Shown here: positions 1 to 8,236 of the stretch, piece by piece
Position numbering within the stretch: the stretch's first letter is position 1
How the letters are laid out: each line of letters opens with the position of its first letter
NCBI RefSeq assembly: GCF_000745965.1
Contig: NZ_JQKI01000018.1
Span: 64,345-128,344, forward strand
DNA: 64,000 nucleotides
From: Edaphobacter aggregans DSM 19364
GTDB lineage: Bacteria; Acidobacteriota; Terriglobia; Terriglobales; Acidobacteriaceae
Direction: 5' to 3'
Made by a program: the position numbers and the translations under genes
Notes under the pieces: model-generated
Told to the model about the DNA's origin: nothing
The model's database searches: none
Seen by the model: only the letters and a program-made list of their open reading frames with translations

Positions 1-156
1 GGTCTGGACGTCGCCGATATCGACGGGCTGCTCACCGGCGGCGGAGCTGGCAGGGGGAGGGCCGCCGGGGGAGGGGGCTTCCTGTGCATGGAGGGCGGGC
101 GTAAGGGCGAGGCAGGCGGCGAGAAGGACCGCGGGAGATAAGACGAGGGAACGCAT
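1..156 (-). CDS. Secreted protein, N-terminal fragment cut by window edge
   Basis: An ATG at 156 opens a frame that runs off the left edge, giving 52 residues. The first 25 residues form a clear Sec signal peptide: Met-Arg, a hydrophobic core rich in Leu and Ala, and an Ala-Leu-His-Ala cleavage box before Gln. The rest is Pro, Ser and Gly rich, as in linkers of exported acidobacterial proteins. It diverges from the VWA-domain gene. Too little is present to name a family; a second secreted domain protein is the only safe statement. It is missing from a simple ORF scan because it has no stop inside the window. Confidence 0.6.
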   Translation of the reverse strand, partial: MRSLVLSPAVLLAACLALTPALHAQEAPSPGGPPPASSAAGEQPVDIGDVQT

Positions 157-399
157 GACTCTATTAGACGGGCGAAGAGCGCTCGAGGTCAGCGAAAATC
201 CCCGCGCCTTGGAGAAATCCAGGCATCTTGAGGGCCGTGGCTTCCGGGGAGGCACAACGTCCGGGGTCCGGGTTCGTCTTAAATTCAGCAAGAGGGTGCC
301 GGTTGGAGATAGCCGTTCGCATCCCGGCACTGGTACTCTAGTAGCTGCAAACTCAGCGCCGCCGTGGCCGCTGGGTGGAAGATTTTGTGGGGGTATCGC

Positions 400-1743
400 G
401 TGGTTCGGCAAAGCGTATTGGCGGGAGCACTGGCGTTTCTTGCGCTGGGCCAGCAGGGGCAGAAGGCGACCGAGGAGGCCTCGGCGGCGCAGCAGCAGAT
501 CCCTGACTCGCCTCGACCGCAGGTCGATCTGCCTACGGTCAATTCGCTGAAGCCGGGGATGGGGACGACGCCGATCTCGAACGGCGACCAGCCGCCCGCG
601 GGTCAGGATCAGGCTCCGCCTCCGAGCCAGCCTTCGGCGCCCTCTGCGCCCTCGGAGACGCAAAAGCTGGACGATGGGCCGCCGCCGGAGGTTGGGGCCG
701 ACGCCTTCAGGCTGGTGGTGCGGACGAACTTCGTCGAGGTTCCGTTCACCGTGAAGGACAATAAGCAGCGACTGGTTCCGGCAATTCAGTGGCGCGAGGT
801 TCGGGTCTACGAGAACAACCTGCCGCAGCGCATCACCAACTTCACGGTCGATCCGTTTCCGCTCTCGGTCGCGATTGTGATCGATCAGAGCCTGACCTTC
901 GACAATATGGCGAAGGTCAACAACTCCCTGAACGCGCTGCAGGGCGCCTTTGCGCCGTATGACGAGGTGGCGGTCTATACCTACAACAACGGACCGCAGC
1001 TGCGGACGGAGTTCACGGGATCGCAGAGCGCCCGGCTGAACTTTGCCCTGACGAACCTGAAGACAACCGGACGCGAACCCTACATGAACATGGGCGGACC
1101 GCTGGCCCAGACGACGGTGATCAACGGGAGGAACTTCGATCCAAATACGTCGCCGATCCGCAACAGCCCGCAGATGGAGCTGAAGGTCCCGAAGGAAGTG
1201 CATACGCTGAACGACGCGATCCTCGAGGCCGCCAAGGCGACGACCAAGGCGGGCAAGGGCCGCCGGCGCATCGTGTACGTGATCAGCGACGGCAAGGAGT
1301 ACGGCTCGAAGGCGAAGACCAAGGACGTGATTCACTACCTGCAGCAGAACAAGATCGCGGTATACGGCACGCTGGTGGGCGACTCGTCGCTGCCGGTGAT
1401 CGGCTTCCTCGACAAGATTCACCTTCCCATGACGATGCGGGACAACGTTCTGCCGGCGTACACGACGGCGACGGGCGGGAACACGGATGCGGAGTTCCGG
1501 CAGAAGGGCATCGAGGAGAGCTTCCAGAAGATCTTCGAAGAGGTCCGCACGCAGTACACGATCGGCTACTACACGCACGAGCCGTTTATCGACGGCAAGT
1601 TCCGGACGATCGACGTTCGCGTGCTGCGGCCGAATCTGACCGTGATCGCCAAGAAGGGCTACTACCCAACGGCGAGTGATTCTGTACCGGCCAACACCGT
1701 GACTCCGGCGAAGCCAGCCGCTGCAGCGCCTCCTCAGAACTAG
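400..1743 (+). CDS. Secreted VWFA-related (von Willebrand factor A) domain protein
   Basis: A 447-residue exported protein. A hydrophobic N-terminal segment acts as signal peptide, followed by a Pro/Gln-rich linker and then a VWA fold. The metal-binding MIDAS motif reads DQSLT where the classical form is DxSxS. The C-terminal part (IGYY, then a DGKFR-type segment and a final KKGYYP) matches the VWFA-related family that is expanded in Acidobacteria (TIGR03436-like). The frame extends up to a GTG at 364, but GTG at 400 has a GGGGG ribosome site 6 nt upstream and begins directly before the signal peptide, so I chose it. Function is likely protein binding at the envelope; the partner is unknown. 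Confidence 0.8.
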   Translation: MVRQSVLAGALAFLALGQQGQKATEEASAAQQQIPDSPRPQVDLPTVNSLKPGMGTTPISNGDQPPAGQDQAPPPSQPSAPSAPSETQKLDDGPPPEVGADAFRLVVRTNFVEVPFTVKDNKQRLVPAIQWREVRVYENNLPQRITNFTVDPFPLSVAIVIDQSLTFDNMAKVNNSLNALQGAFAPYDEVAVYTYNNGPQLRTEFTGSQSARLNFALTNLKTTGREPYMNMGGPLAQTTVINGRNFDPNTSPIRNSPQMELKVPKEVHTLNDAILEAAKATTKAGKGRRRIVYVISDGKEYGSKAKTKDVIHYLQQNKIAVYGTLVGDSSLPVIGFLDKIHLPMTMRDNVLPAYTTATGGNTDAEFRQKGIEESFQKIFEEVRTQYTIGYYTHEPFIDGKFRTIDVRVLRPNLTVIAKKGYYPTASDSVPANTVTPAKPAAAAPPQN

Positions 1744-1759
1744 CTGGGCAGCGGGAGGA

Positions 1760-2635
1760 ATGCTCGAAGCGAATGCATTGCTGGCGCTGGCGTCTGCCGT
1801 TTTGTGGGGCGGCGGCGACTTCTTTGGCGGTATGGGGGTCAAGTCTGCGGGCGGCTCGATGCGCGGCGCGCTGCGGGTGGTGCTGACGAGCCACGCTGCT
1901 AGTTTTTGCATGCTGGCCTCGATTGCGCTGGTGCGGGGCGACCGCTTCCCTTCCGGCGCTCCTCTGTACTGGGGGCTGATGGCTGGGGTGATGGGCGGGC
2001 TTTCGCTGACTGGATTCTATGTTGCGCTGTCGCGGGGGGCGATGGGGGCCTCGGCGGCGATCAGCGGGCTGTTGGCGGCGGCGATTCCCTCGGCGGTGTC
2101 GATCGTCCGCGAGGGCTCGCCGGGGTGGCTGCGGATCGTTGGCTTTGTCGTGGCGGGGTGCGCGATCTGGATGATCGCGGCGGGCGAGAATCCGGAGGCG
2201 GTGCCGGCCTCGGCGGGAACGATGTGGCTGGCAATCGGCGCGGGTGTCGGGTTTGGGGTTTACTTTGTGGCTCTGAAGTATGCTGCCGCCGCCGGACTGG
2301 TGTGGCCGATGGCTACGGCCAGGATCGGCAGTCTGACGGAGTGCTCGGCGATGCTGCTGGCCATGACGCTAGGTTCGGGCACCCGTGACGGCAGGTGGCT
2401 GCCTCGGCGGGCAGTGTTGTGGTCGCTGGCTACGGCACTGGGGGATACCACCGGGAACATTTTGTTTATGGCGGCGACGCGAGCGGGACGGCTGGATGTG
2501 GCCTCAGTGCTGGCTTCGCTTTATCCGGCGTCGACGATCCTGCTGGCGGCGTGGACGCTGCATGAGCGGCCTACGCGGCGGCAGGGGGTGGGGATGCTGG
2601 TGGCTGCGGCTGCGGTGGTGATGATTACGGTTTGA
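1760..2635 (+). CDS. EamA/DMT-family transporter
   Basis: A 291-residue protein with about ten hydrophobic segments arranged as two EamA repeats, typical of drug/metabolite transporters that export small metabolites across the inner membrane. The start ATG follows a GGGAGG sequence closely and lies 16 nt after the VWA gene stop, so the two are probably co-transcribed. Glycine and alanine patches (GGGDFFGG near residue 17) occur in the first helix. Substrate cannot be predicted. Confidence 0.8.
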   Translation: MLEANALLALASAVLWGGGDFFGGMGVKSAGGSMRGALRVVLTSHAASFCMLASIALVRGDRFPSGAPLYWGLMAGVMGGLSLTGFYVALSRGAMGASAAISGLLAAAIPSAVSIVREGSPGWLRIVGFVVAGCAIWMIAAGENPEAVPASAGTMWLAIGAGVGFGVYFVALKYAAAAGLVWPMATARIGSLTECSAMLLAMTLGSGTRDGRWLPRRAVLWSLATALGDTTGNILFMAATRAGRLDVASVLASLYPASTILLAAWTLHERPTRRQGVGMLVAAAAVVMITV

Positions 2636-2659
2636 GGGTGCCTCCCCTCCCCTGCTTTT

Positions 2660-2763
2660 CGTGCAAAGTATTAAAAAATTGCGACTTAGGTTTGTACCTG
2701 GCGTCGAAAGTGTTGATTTTTCGGGTTGGTAGCGGCAAAGTATTCCATCTTTTTGGGTTAAGT
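2660..2763. repeat. Three degenerate tandem repeats with a CAAAGTATT core
   Basis: In the gap 2636-2899 the core GCAAAGTATT occurs at 2663-2672 and again at 2735-2744, with a decayed copy (CGAAAGTGTT) near 2705. Each core is followed after about 8-14 nt by a GG-rich tail (CTTAGG, GGGTTGG, GGGTTAAG). The unit is about 36 bp. No ORF covers it convincingly. A fourth weak copy (TTAAGTATTTTG) lies near 2871. Confidence 0.5.
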
Positions 2764-2765
2764 GG

Positions 2766-2793
2766 ACAAGCCCCGGCAGTTGCCGGGGCTTGT
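2766..2793. terminator. Perfect 13-bp palindromic hairpin, probable terminator
   Basis: ACAAGCCCCGGCA pairs with TGCCGGGGCTTGT across a 2-nt centre. It lies between the end of the EamA gene and the end of the convergent membrane-protein gene, where a bidirectional terminator is expected. The T-run after it is weak (TCTGTTCTGTCT), so efficiency is uncertain. Confidence 0.5.
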
Positions 2794-2899
2794 CGGTCTG
2801 TTCTGTCTATTTACAGGATAGCGGATTGAAGGGAATCAATCGGCGCTTTTGCGGAGGTTATTTTTGGTAGTTAAGTATTTTGTTTTGTTCGTTCTAAAT

Positions 2900-3364
2900 T
2901 CAAGAGATGGTGTTTTGGGGGGCTTGACACGTTTTTGGCGCTGATCCGGCCTGGCCTAGCCACCAGCCGGTGATAGTGAGGAGGGCGAAGAGAGCTACCA
3001 CGACGAGGTTGGGGTAGATGAGGAGGCCGCGGAAGTGGGGTTCGTGGCCGGGGATTCCGGCCCAGTAGGAGGAGATGGGCAGGAGGGTGGGGACGTAGAA
3101 GAAGGGGGTCCAGTAGGCGAGGGAGACGAGGGCGGCGGCGGTAAAGGCGGCGGTGGGCTCCTGGGTGCGGCGCCAGAGGAGCCAGGTGGCGGTGAGGGCA
3201 ACACCGGCGAAAAGGAAGAGGAGGATGGCGGAGTGGTAGCGGGCGTGGGGGTGCCAGAGGGGGTTGAGGAGGTGGTTGGGGCTCCAGTCGAGGAGGAAGG
3301 ACATGATGGCTCCGCCGAGGAGGACGAAGGTGAGGAGGAGTTTGCCGGTGAGGATTCGGTTCAT
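2900..3364 (-). CDS. Small integral membrane protein of unknown function
   Basis: A 154-residue hydrophobic protein with four probable transmembrane helices. The start chosen is the ATG at 3364 (Met-Asn-Arg-Ile), because the first helix begins right after it; an upstream extension to 3430 would overlap the TetR operator. A His-Pro-His-Ala-Arg-Tyr-His stretch follows the first helix, and Trp-rich segments line the later helices. It is divergent from the TetR gene with a palindrome between them, so it is the likely target of that regulator. I do not recognise the family with confidence. Confidence 0.65.
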   Translation of the reverse strand: MNRILTGKLLLTFVLLGGAIMSFLLDWSPNHLLNPLWHPHARYHSAILLFLFAGVALTATWLLWRRTQEPTAAFTAAALVSLAYWTPFFYVPTLLPISSYWAGIPGHEPHFRGLLIYPNLVVVALFALLTITGWWLGQAGSAPKTCQAPQNTIS

Positions 3365-3385
3365 GGTGTGCCTCGCTTCGTGACT

Positions 3386-3405
3386 AAGTGAGTAAGTGCT
3401 CACTT
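3386..3405. promoter_or_regulatory. Probable TetR operator
   Basis: Perfect inverted repeat AAGTGAG - 6 nt - CTCACTT, located 21 nt upstream of the membrane-protein start and just upstream of the TetR gene. Twenty-bp palindromes in such divergent gaps are the usual autoregulatory sites of TetR-family repressors. It covers the GTG at 3396 and so argues against a TetR start there. Confidence 0.6.
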
Positions 3406-3419
3406 TACTATGGAGACGG

Positions 3420-4052
3420 TTGGCTGGCAAAATCGTTTCCGTGATCTCAGAAAAAAAGGAACAGCCCGGACGTAGAGGCGGCAGGAAGAGTCGTCGAACA
3501 GAGATCGTTGCCGCGGCAGCGGGGCTGCTGCGGGAGCGGGGCTTGCAGGGGGTGACGACGCGGGCGATCGCGGAGAGGGTTCCGTGCTCGGAGGGGGCGA
3601 TCTATGTTCACTTCGAGGACAGGCTGGAGCTGATTCTGGCGGTATTGGAGGAGAGCTTGCCGGAGATGCTGGTTCCTCTGCACGCGCTGAGGGAGAAGGT
3701 GGGTAGGGGGACCGTGGAGAAGAACCTGACGGTCGCGGTGGAGGGGCTGGTGCGGTTTCAGGAGAGGGTGGTGGGGATGCTGTGCTCGCTGGTGACGGAG
3801 GCGGAGCTGCGGGCGCGGTTTCGCGAGCGATTGGGGACGCAGGGGCACGGACCGGAGAGGGGGATTCGGACGCTGGCCAATTACATTTCTGAGGAGCAAG
3901 GGTTGGGGAGGATCTCAGGCGAGGTTGATGCGAAGGTCGCGGCGCGGATGCTGATGGCGGGGGCTTTCTTTCACGTGTTTACCGAAGAGTTGCTGGGGCA
4001 CGGAGAGAGGCTGGATGCGAGGGAGATGGTGCGTGGGGCGGTGCGGAGGTGA
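3420..4052 (+). CDS. TetR/AcrR-family transcriptional regulator
   Basis: About 210 residues. The N-terminal helix-turn-helix is clear: EIVAAAAGLLRERG, then TTRAIAERVPCSEGAIYVHF and the following ELILAVLEE helix. The remaining residues are the variable ligand-binding domain. Start choice is uncertain: GTG 3396 lies inside the operator palindrome; TTG 3420 has GGAGA just upstream; GTG 3441 (Val-Ile-Ser-Glu-Lys) is also possible. It probably represses itself and the divergent membrane-protein gene. The ligand is unknown. Confidence 0.8.
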   Translation: MAGKIVSVISEKKEQPGRRGGRKSRRTEIVAAAAGLLRERGLQGVTTRAIAERVPCSEGAIYVHFEDRLELILAVLEESLPEMLVPLHALREKVGRGTVEKNLTVAVEGLVRFQERVVGMLCSLVTEAELRARFRERLGTQGHGPERGIRTLANYISEEQGLGRISGEVDAKVAARMLMAGAFFHVFTEELLGHGERLDAREMVRGAVRR

Positions 4053-4078
4053 GGGTTTGGGTGGTCACGGCTCGCCAC

Positions 4079-4151
4079 CCTGCGAAGAAATGCAGGTCCT
4101 TCGACTGCGCCACTCGCGATAAAGCCGCGCGTGGCTTCGCTGAGGATGACA
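4079..4151 (-). repeat. Dispersed intergenic repeat, family A (complete copy)
   Basis: Read on the minus strand the element begins TGTCATCCTCAGCG, continues through a hairpin-forming middle built on GAAGCCACGC/GCGGCTTT, and ends with AGTCGAAGGACCTGCATT. The same two ends occur at 43706-43746 and 48128-48176 with different middles. The gap 4053-4329 also holds a family B copy at 4174-4222 and a degenerate family A copy at 4267-4301. Confidence 0.6.
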
Positions 4152-4173
4152 CCGTCGCTTAGGGCGAAGATGG

Positions 4174-4222
4174 TTCTTCCCAACCCTTCGCGATACGACT
4201 GCGAAGGATGGGGCACCCCGAC
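4174..4222 (-). repeat. Dispersed intergenic repeat, family B
   Basis: On the minus strand this begins GGGGTGCCCCATCCTTCGCA and ends with a TCGCGAAGGGTTGGGAA-type tail. A second copy lies at 5669-5712, sharing GGGTGCCCCATCC, a central TCGCG and the final GTGGGAA. Both copies sit in non-coding gaps. Confidence 0.5.
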
Positions 4223-4329
4223 TGCTGGTATCCGGCAAAGCAAAAAGCAAAGGCAACTACTGCGATTCTTCCCCTTCGGCTGCGCTCAGGATCAGAATGA
4301 CTGGCGGCGGCGGATTAGAGCTGGATGGA

Positions 4330-5136
4330 TTAGAGCTGGATTTTGGTGGGGTCCATGGTGGGCTTGGGGTATTTGAGGTTGAGGCTCTTCATGACGTCGA
4401 CGAGGATGCTGGAGATGGCGACGTTGCGGTAGCCCTTGTGGTCGGAAGGGATGACGAACCAGGGGGCGTGAGGACGGCTGGTGGCGGGGAGGAGGAGTTC
4501 GTAGGCGTCCGTGTAATCGTCCCAGAACTTGCGCTCGCGGAAGTCGGACTCGGAGAGCTTCCAGTGCTTGTCGGGGTCGTCGATGCGGGACTGGAGGCGG
4601 CGGGTCTGCTCCTCGTGGGAGATGTGGAGGAAGAATTTGAGGATGACGACGTCGTTGTCGGCGAGCATGGACTCGAACTCGAGGATGTCGGCGATGTGCT
4701 GGCGAATCGTCTTCTTCGAGGAGAGCTTGTGAACGTAGGGGACGAGAATGTCCTCGTAATGGGAGCGGTTGAAGATGCCGACCATTCCGCGGGGCGGGAC
4801 GGCGGCGTGGGCGCGCCAGAGGAAGTCGTGGCGGGCTTCGAGCGGGGTTGGGACCTTGAAGGAGGTGACAGTGCAGCCCTGCGGATTGACTCCGGAGGAG
4901 ATGTGGCTGATGGTGCCGTCTTTGCCGGCGGTGTCCATGCCCTGGAGGACGATGAGCAGAGTCTTCTTCTGGGAGGCGTAGAAGACGTCCTGCATGTCGA
5001 TGAGCGTTTTGCGGTGCTTCGCGAGGACAGGCTCGGCGTCCTGCTGGCTCTTGAAGCCGCCGGTCTCGTCGGTAGAGAAGCGCGAGAGTTTGACCTTTGC
5101 GTTGGGCCTGACGACGTGCGGCGACTTGATCTTCAT
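4330..5136 (-). CDS. ppk2: PPK2-family polyphosphate kinase
   Basis: A 268-residue P-loop enzyme of the polyphosphate kinase 2 family, which transfers phosphate between inorganic polyphosphate and nucleotides in the cytoplasm. Walker A (GMDTAGKDG) is near residues 66-74, followed by a lid rich in basic residues and a Walker B segment (FNRSHYEDIL) near 120-132. Length is that of class I or III single-domain PPK2 enzymes and the polyphosphate-AMP/ADP subtype cannot be fixed by eye. It is transcribed alone, convergent with the TetR gene across a repeat-filled gap. Confidence 0.88.
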   Translation of the reverse strand: MKIKSPHVVRPNAKVKLSRFSTDETGGFKSQQDAEPVLAKHRKTLIDMQDVFYASQKKTLLIVLQGMDTAGKDGTISHISSGVNPQGCTVTSFKVPTPLEARHDFLWRAHAAVPPRGMVGIFNRSHYEDILVPYVHKLSSKKTIRQHIADILEFESMLADNDVVILKFFLHISHEEQTRRLQSRIDDPDKHWKLSESDFRERKFWDDYTDAYELLLPATSRPHAPWFVIPSDHKGYRNVAISSILVDVMKSLNLKYPKPTMDPTKIQL

Positions 5137-5231
5137 GCGGTGGGCTGGGCTTTCGGAGGACGGAGATTGCGGGGGGAACAGTGGGAGCGCTGTGCGAGTG
5201 GTCAGGGCGCTCCCGCGTGCGGAGTGTCGTT

Positions 5232-5438
5232 CTACTTGACCGTCTGCTCGGGCTTCGCGGCGGTCTGGGTGTCGGCAGGCTTGTTGACCTCGTCGGTGAC
5301 GCCCTTCATGCCTTCCTTGAAGCCACGAAGGCCCTCGCCGAGTCCCTTGCCGAGCTCAGGCAGCTTTTTGCCTCCGAAGAGGATGAGCACGATAATTGCG
5401 AGAACGATGAGATGCGTCGGTTGAAATAGCTCGCCCAT
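5232..5438 (-). CDS. tatA: Sec-independent protein translocase subunit TatA/E
   Basis: A 68-residue protein with the TatA architecture: short N-terminus, one transmembrane helix (about residues 8-22), the [21 protein letters not shown] hinge and amphipathic helix, and a short charged tail. It forms the protein-conducting pore of the Tat pathway for folded proteins. The ATG at 5438 has an AAGGGAGA ribosome site about 8 nt upstream; the longer frame to 5678 is intergenic repeat sequence. No tatB or tatC lies nearby. Confidence 0.9.
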   Translation of the reverse strand: MGELFQPTHLIVLAIIVLILFGGKKLPELGKGLGEGLRGFKEGMKGVTDEVNKPADTQTAAKPEQTVK

Positions 5439-5568
5439 ACAGAAGTCTCCCTTGCGTCGCCGTGCTCGGTTTTGGGGAGCTGGCGGCGGTACCGCTATTG
5501 TCGCATAGGAAGGGGAGGGCTGGAGTGGGACGAACGGGTTATGCGCGTTTCTTTCGCGGGCAGGCCGA

Positions 5569-5790
5569 GGGCATACCCCAGGGGCTGAAAGCCCCTTTGA
5601 TTCTGGGGCGGCAGAGAGGGCCAGGCCTGAAGGCCTGGCGTACCCAGAAGCGGTTCGCGCTTTCGCGAATGTTCCCACTCATCCGCGATGAAGCCGCAGG
5701 GATGGGGCACCCGGCGGAGTGCGAGAAGCAGGTTTCTCCCCTGCGCGATGGACGAAAAAGCTGTCCATCGCTCCGCTCGAAATGACAGTT
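5569..5790. repeat. Cluster of short hairpins and dispersed repeats
   Basis: The gap 5439-5863 has no convincing gene. It holds a hairpin GGGGCT-GAA-AGCCCC (5581-5595), another CCAGGCC-TGAA-GGCCTGG (5621-5638), a family B copy (5669-5712), and at 5727-5790 a family A-like copy whose minus-strand ends read TCATTTCGAGCG and GGAGAAACCTGCTT around a palindrome of CGATGGAC and GTCCATCG. All these types recur elsewhere in the window. Confidence 0.55.
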
Positions 5791-5863
5791 CCTGGAGCGG
5801 GGCAAGGACGCAGAGGCGCGCGGGACGTTATATCTTGAATAAGTAAGCGAAAAGCAGGAGTGG

Positions 5864-6628
5864 ATGTTGGAGAAGAAGACGAAGGGATTTTTGTTGCCGG
5901 AAAAGACGAGGGGAGCGCGAGGACGTAACGCGCTGATGGGAATGCTTACCGCCGCCGTGCTGGGGGCCGCTTCCGCAGGGGCCGTTGCGCAGAACGCACA
6001 GACGACGCAACCCCCTGCACAGACGACACAGCCTACGCAGACGACCCCGGATACGCAGCCTCCGACGCCGAAGAAGACGAGGTTTGGGCAGTCGGCTCCG
6101 GTGACCTACGACAACAAATGGGAGATTTACGGCGGCATCAACTATATGAACTTCCAGGCGGGCCAGGACCTTCCCAAGCTCATGAATCTGGGCGGCGGCG
6201 AGGTGCTGGGGACGTACTGGATCACGCCGAAGTGGGGCCTGGGCGCGGAGTGGCGCGGCGAGTGGGGAACGACGCCGGTGAAGCCGAACATTGTCTTCAA
6301 CGGCCGGGCGCTGGCTTCGCTGAACGGCGCACTGGCCGGGGCGCAGTATCGCGGGCCGAAGAACCAGTATGCGGCGCTGAACTTTCACGGCTACTTCGGC
6401 GCGATGTACGGCAAGTTCGACTACACGACCGACGACCCGACGACGCTGGGGATGTACACGAACCGCATGAAGCCGATGGCGGCGCTGGGCGGGAGCGTGG
6501 ACATCAACAAGTCGAAGAACTGGGCGATACGGCTGTCGCCGGACCTGATCCTGGAGCACTTCGGTACGGAGACGCGGGAGTTTTTTGCGATCTCTGGGGG
6601 TGTGGTTTACCGGATTGGGAAACGATAA
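5864..6628 (+). CDS. Outer-membrane beta-barrel protein
   Basis: A 254-residue exported protein. A basic N-terminus and a hydrophobic segment ending in Ala-Val-Ala-Gln (about residue 43) give the signal peptide; a Thr/Gln/Pro-rich linker follows. The mature part has alternating aromatic and polar residues (WEIYGGINYMNF, WGLGAEWRGEW, AIRLSPDLILEHFG, GGVVYRIG) typical of an 8-stranded outer-membrane barrel of the porin/OmpA-like superfamily. No OmpA peptidoglycan domain. Role unknown. ATG 5864 is chosen; a later ATG at residue 25 would shorten the cytoplasmic lead. Confidence 0.7.
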   Translation: MLEKKTKGFLLPEKTRGARGRNALMGMLTAAVLGAASAGAVAQNAQTTQPPAQTTQPTQTTPDTQPPTPKKTRFGQSAPVTYDNKWEIYGGINYMNFQAGQDLPKLMNLGGGEVLGTYWITPKWGLGAEWRGEWGTTPVKPNIVFNGRALASLNGALAGAQYRGPKNQYAALNFHGYFGAMYGKFDYTTDDPTTLGMYTNRMKPMAALGGSVDINKSKNWAIRLSPDLILEHFGTETREFFAISGGVVYRIGKR

Positions 6629-6630
6629 AG

Positions 6631-6796
6631 GCAGGGAGTAGGGAGTAGAAAGCGAGCGGGCGCTCAATGTGAGCGCCCGCTCTTTGCTTATGGTTTGGGT
6701 TCGCGGCTATACAGCGAACTACTGAGATTCTTCGCCTTCGGCCCAGAATGACGACCTTTGTGCTTTGGCTGTGCTTTCTATTTCCCTACTCCCTGC
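6631..6796. repeat. Long inverted repeat of GCAGGGAGTAGGGA
   Basis: GCAGGGAGTAGGGA (6631-6644) is repeated exactly in inverse orientation as TCCCTACTCCCTGC (6783-6796). The ~138 bp between them hold the terminator hairpin and a degenerate family A piece (6721-6751, minus-strand TCATTCTGGGCCGAAGG). The whole lies in the convergent gap between the barrel gene and glgC. Confidence 0.5.
6654..6682. terminator. Bidirectional hairpin terminator
   Basis: GAGCGGGCGCTCA pairs perfectly with TGAGCGCCCGCTC around a 3-nt loop and is followed by TTTG. It lies 25 nt after the barrel gene and serves the convergent gap before glgC. Confidence 0.7.
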
Positions 6797-6805
6797 TCAC
6801 CGCCT

Positions 6806-8071
6806 TTAGCTTCCGTTGCCCTGCTGGAGGAAGCCTGGGGAGACGGGGTTTTCGTAGACGGAGTAGTCGCGGGTGACGACGGTGAGGCCGCCGGAGGAGA
6901 CGAAGTAGTTTTTACGGTCCTCGATGGGGTCGTAGCCGATGACGCAGCCGTCGGGGATGTGGACGTCGCGGTCGATGATGGCGCGACGGATGCGGCAGTG
7001 GCGGCCGATGTTGACGTGGGAGAAGACGATGGAGGAGTCGACGTCGGCGTAGGAGTTGACGCGGACGTCCTGAGAGAGGACGGAGTTTCGGACGACGGCT
7101 CCGGAGACGATGGAGCCGGCCGAGACGATGGAGTTGATGCCCATGCCGGTGCGTCCAGGCTCGCCGAAGACGAACTTGGCGGGCGGGTACTGGTAGGGAC
7201 GTGTGCGCATGGGCCAGGACTTGTCGTAGAGGTTGAAGATTGGGGTGACGCCGGCGACGTCCATGTTGGCCTCGTAGTAGGCCTCGAGGGTTCCGACGTC
7301 GCGCCAGTAGAGGGCCTTCTGCTTGTTCTCGTCGACGAAGTTGTAGGCCAGCATTCTGAAGCGGCCGAGGAGCTTGGGAAGGATGTCGTGACCGAAGTCG
7401 TGCTTGGACTTGGGGTCTTCGGCGTCCTTGATCAGCTCAGGGAGCAGGACGTCGGTGTTGAAGAGGTAGATGCCCATGGAGACGTCGACCATGTCGGGGT
7501 TGAAGGGCGAACGGAGCTGGGTCTCTTTGGGCTTTTCGATGAAGCCGATGACCTCGCCATTGCGGGCGACCTCGACGACACCGAAGGCGGAGACCTCGGA
7601 GGGGGAGATGGGAAGGGTGGCGAGGGTGACGTCGGCGCCGGAGTCCACGTGCTGCTCGAGCATGCGGGCGTAGTTCATCTTGTAGATGTGGTCGCCGGAG
7701 AGGATGAGGACGTGGCGCGGCTGCTCGGAGCCGATGGAGTAGATGTTCTGGTAGACGGCGTCGGCGGTTCCCTGGTACCAGGACTTGGAGACGCGCTGCA
7801 TGGGCGGGAGGATCTCGATGAACTCACCGAGTTCGGAGCCGACGACGGAGCCCCAGCCCTCGCGGATGTGGCGGTTCAGCGAGAGCGCCTTGTACTGGGT
7901 GAGGATGTAGACGCGGCGCAGATCGGAGTTGATGCAGTTGGAGAGGGTGATGTCGATGATGCGGTACTGGCCGGCGAAGGGCACGGCTGGCTTGGCGCGA
8001 TCGCGGGTGAGGGGAAAAAGACGTTCACCGGCACCACCGGCAAGCAGAACACCAAGCGTATCTCTCATCAT
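6806..8071 (-). CDS. glgC: Glucose-1-phosphate adenylyltransferase
   Basis: A 421-residue ADP-glucose pyrophosphorylase, first committed enzyme of bacterial glycogen synthesis (glucose-1-phosphate + ATP to ADP-glucose + PPi). The N-terminal nucleotidyltransferase signature GGAGERLFPLTRDRAKPAVPFAG spans residues 12-34 in two blocks; the SGDHIYKMNY metal site follows, and the C-terminal third is a left-handed beta-helix with hexapeptide repeats. Length is normal. Two in-frame ATG codons stand at the start; either can serve. No other glg gene is adjacent. Confidence 0.95.
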   Translation of the reverse strand: MMRDTLGVLLAGGAGERLFPLTRDRAKPAVPFAGQYRIIDITLSNCINSDLRRVYILTQYKALSLNRHIREGWGSVVGSELGEFIEILPPMQRVSKSWYQGTADAVYQNIYSIGSEQPRHVLILSGDHIYKMNYARMLEQHVDSGADVTLATLPISPSEVSAFGVVEVARNGEVIGFIEKPKETQLRSPFNPDMVDVSMGIYLFNTDVLLPELIKDAEDPKSKHDFGHDILPKLLGRFRMLAYNFVDENKQKALYWRDVGTLEAYYEANMDVAGVTPIFNLYDKSWPMRTRPYQYPPAKFVFGEPGRTGMGINSIVSAGSIVSGAVVRNSVLSQDVRVNSYADVDSSIVFSHVNIGRHCRIRRAIIDRDVHIPDGCVIGYDPIEDRKNYFVSSGGLTVVTRDYSVYENPVSPGFLQQGNGS

Positions 8072-8236
8072 GGGACTCCCTCAGACAGGCTGGCCCGATA
8101 GGGCTTATCTCTTCGGATGCACAAAGCCCTGTGCGTTGCCGAAGACGAAACGCGAGTCTACCACGTGGAGGTTGAACTTGCTTCGCATGACAGCAAGAAC
8201 GGACTGCCCGCTATGGCAGCAGGCGGCGAGCGACGG

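Noticed and set aside
2632..2829. A 65-codon frame after the EamA gene
   Set aside because: It crosses the CAAAGTATT repeats and the palindrome; no ribosome site and no protein-like composition.
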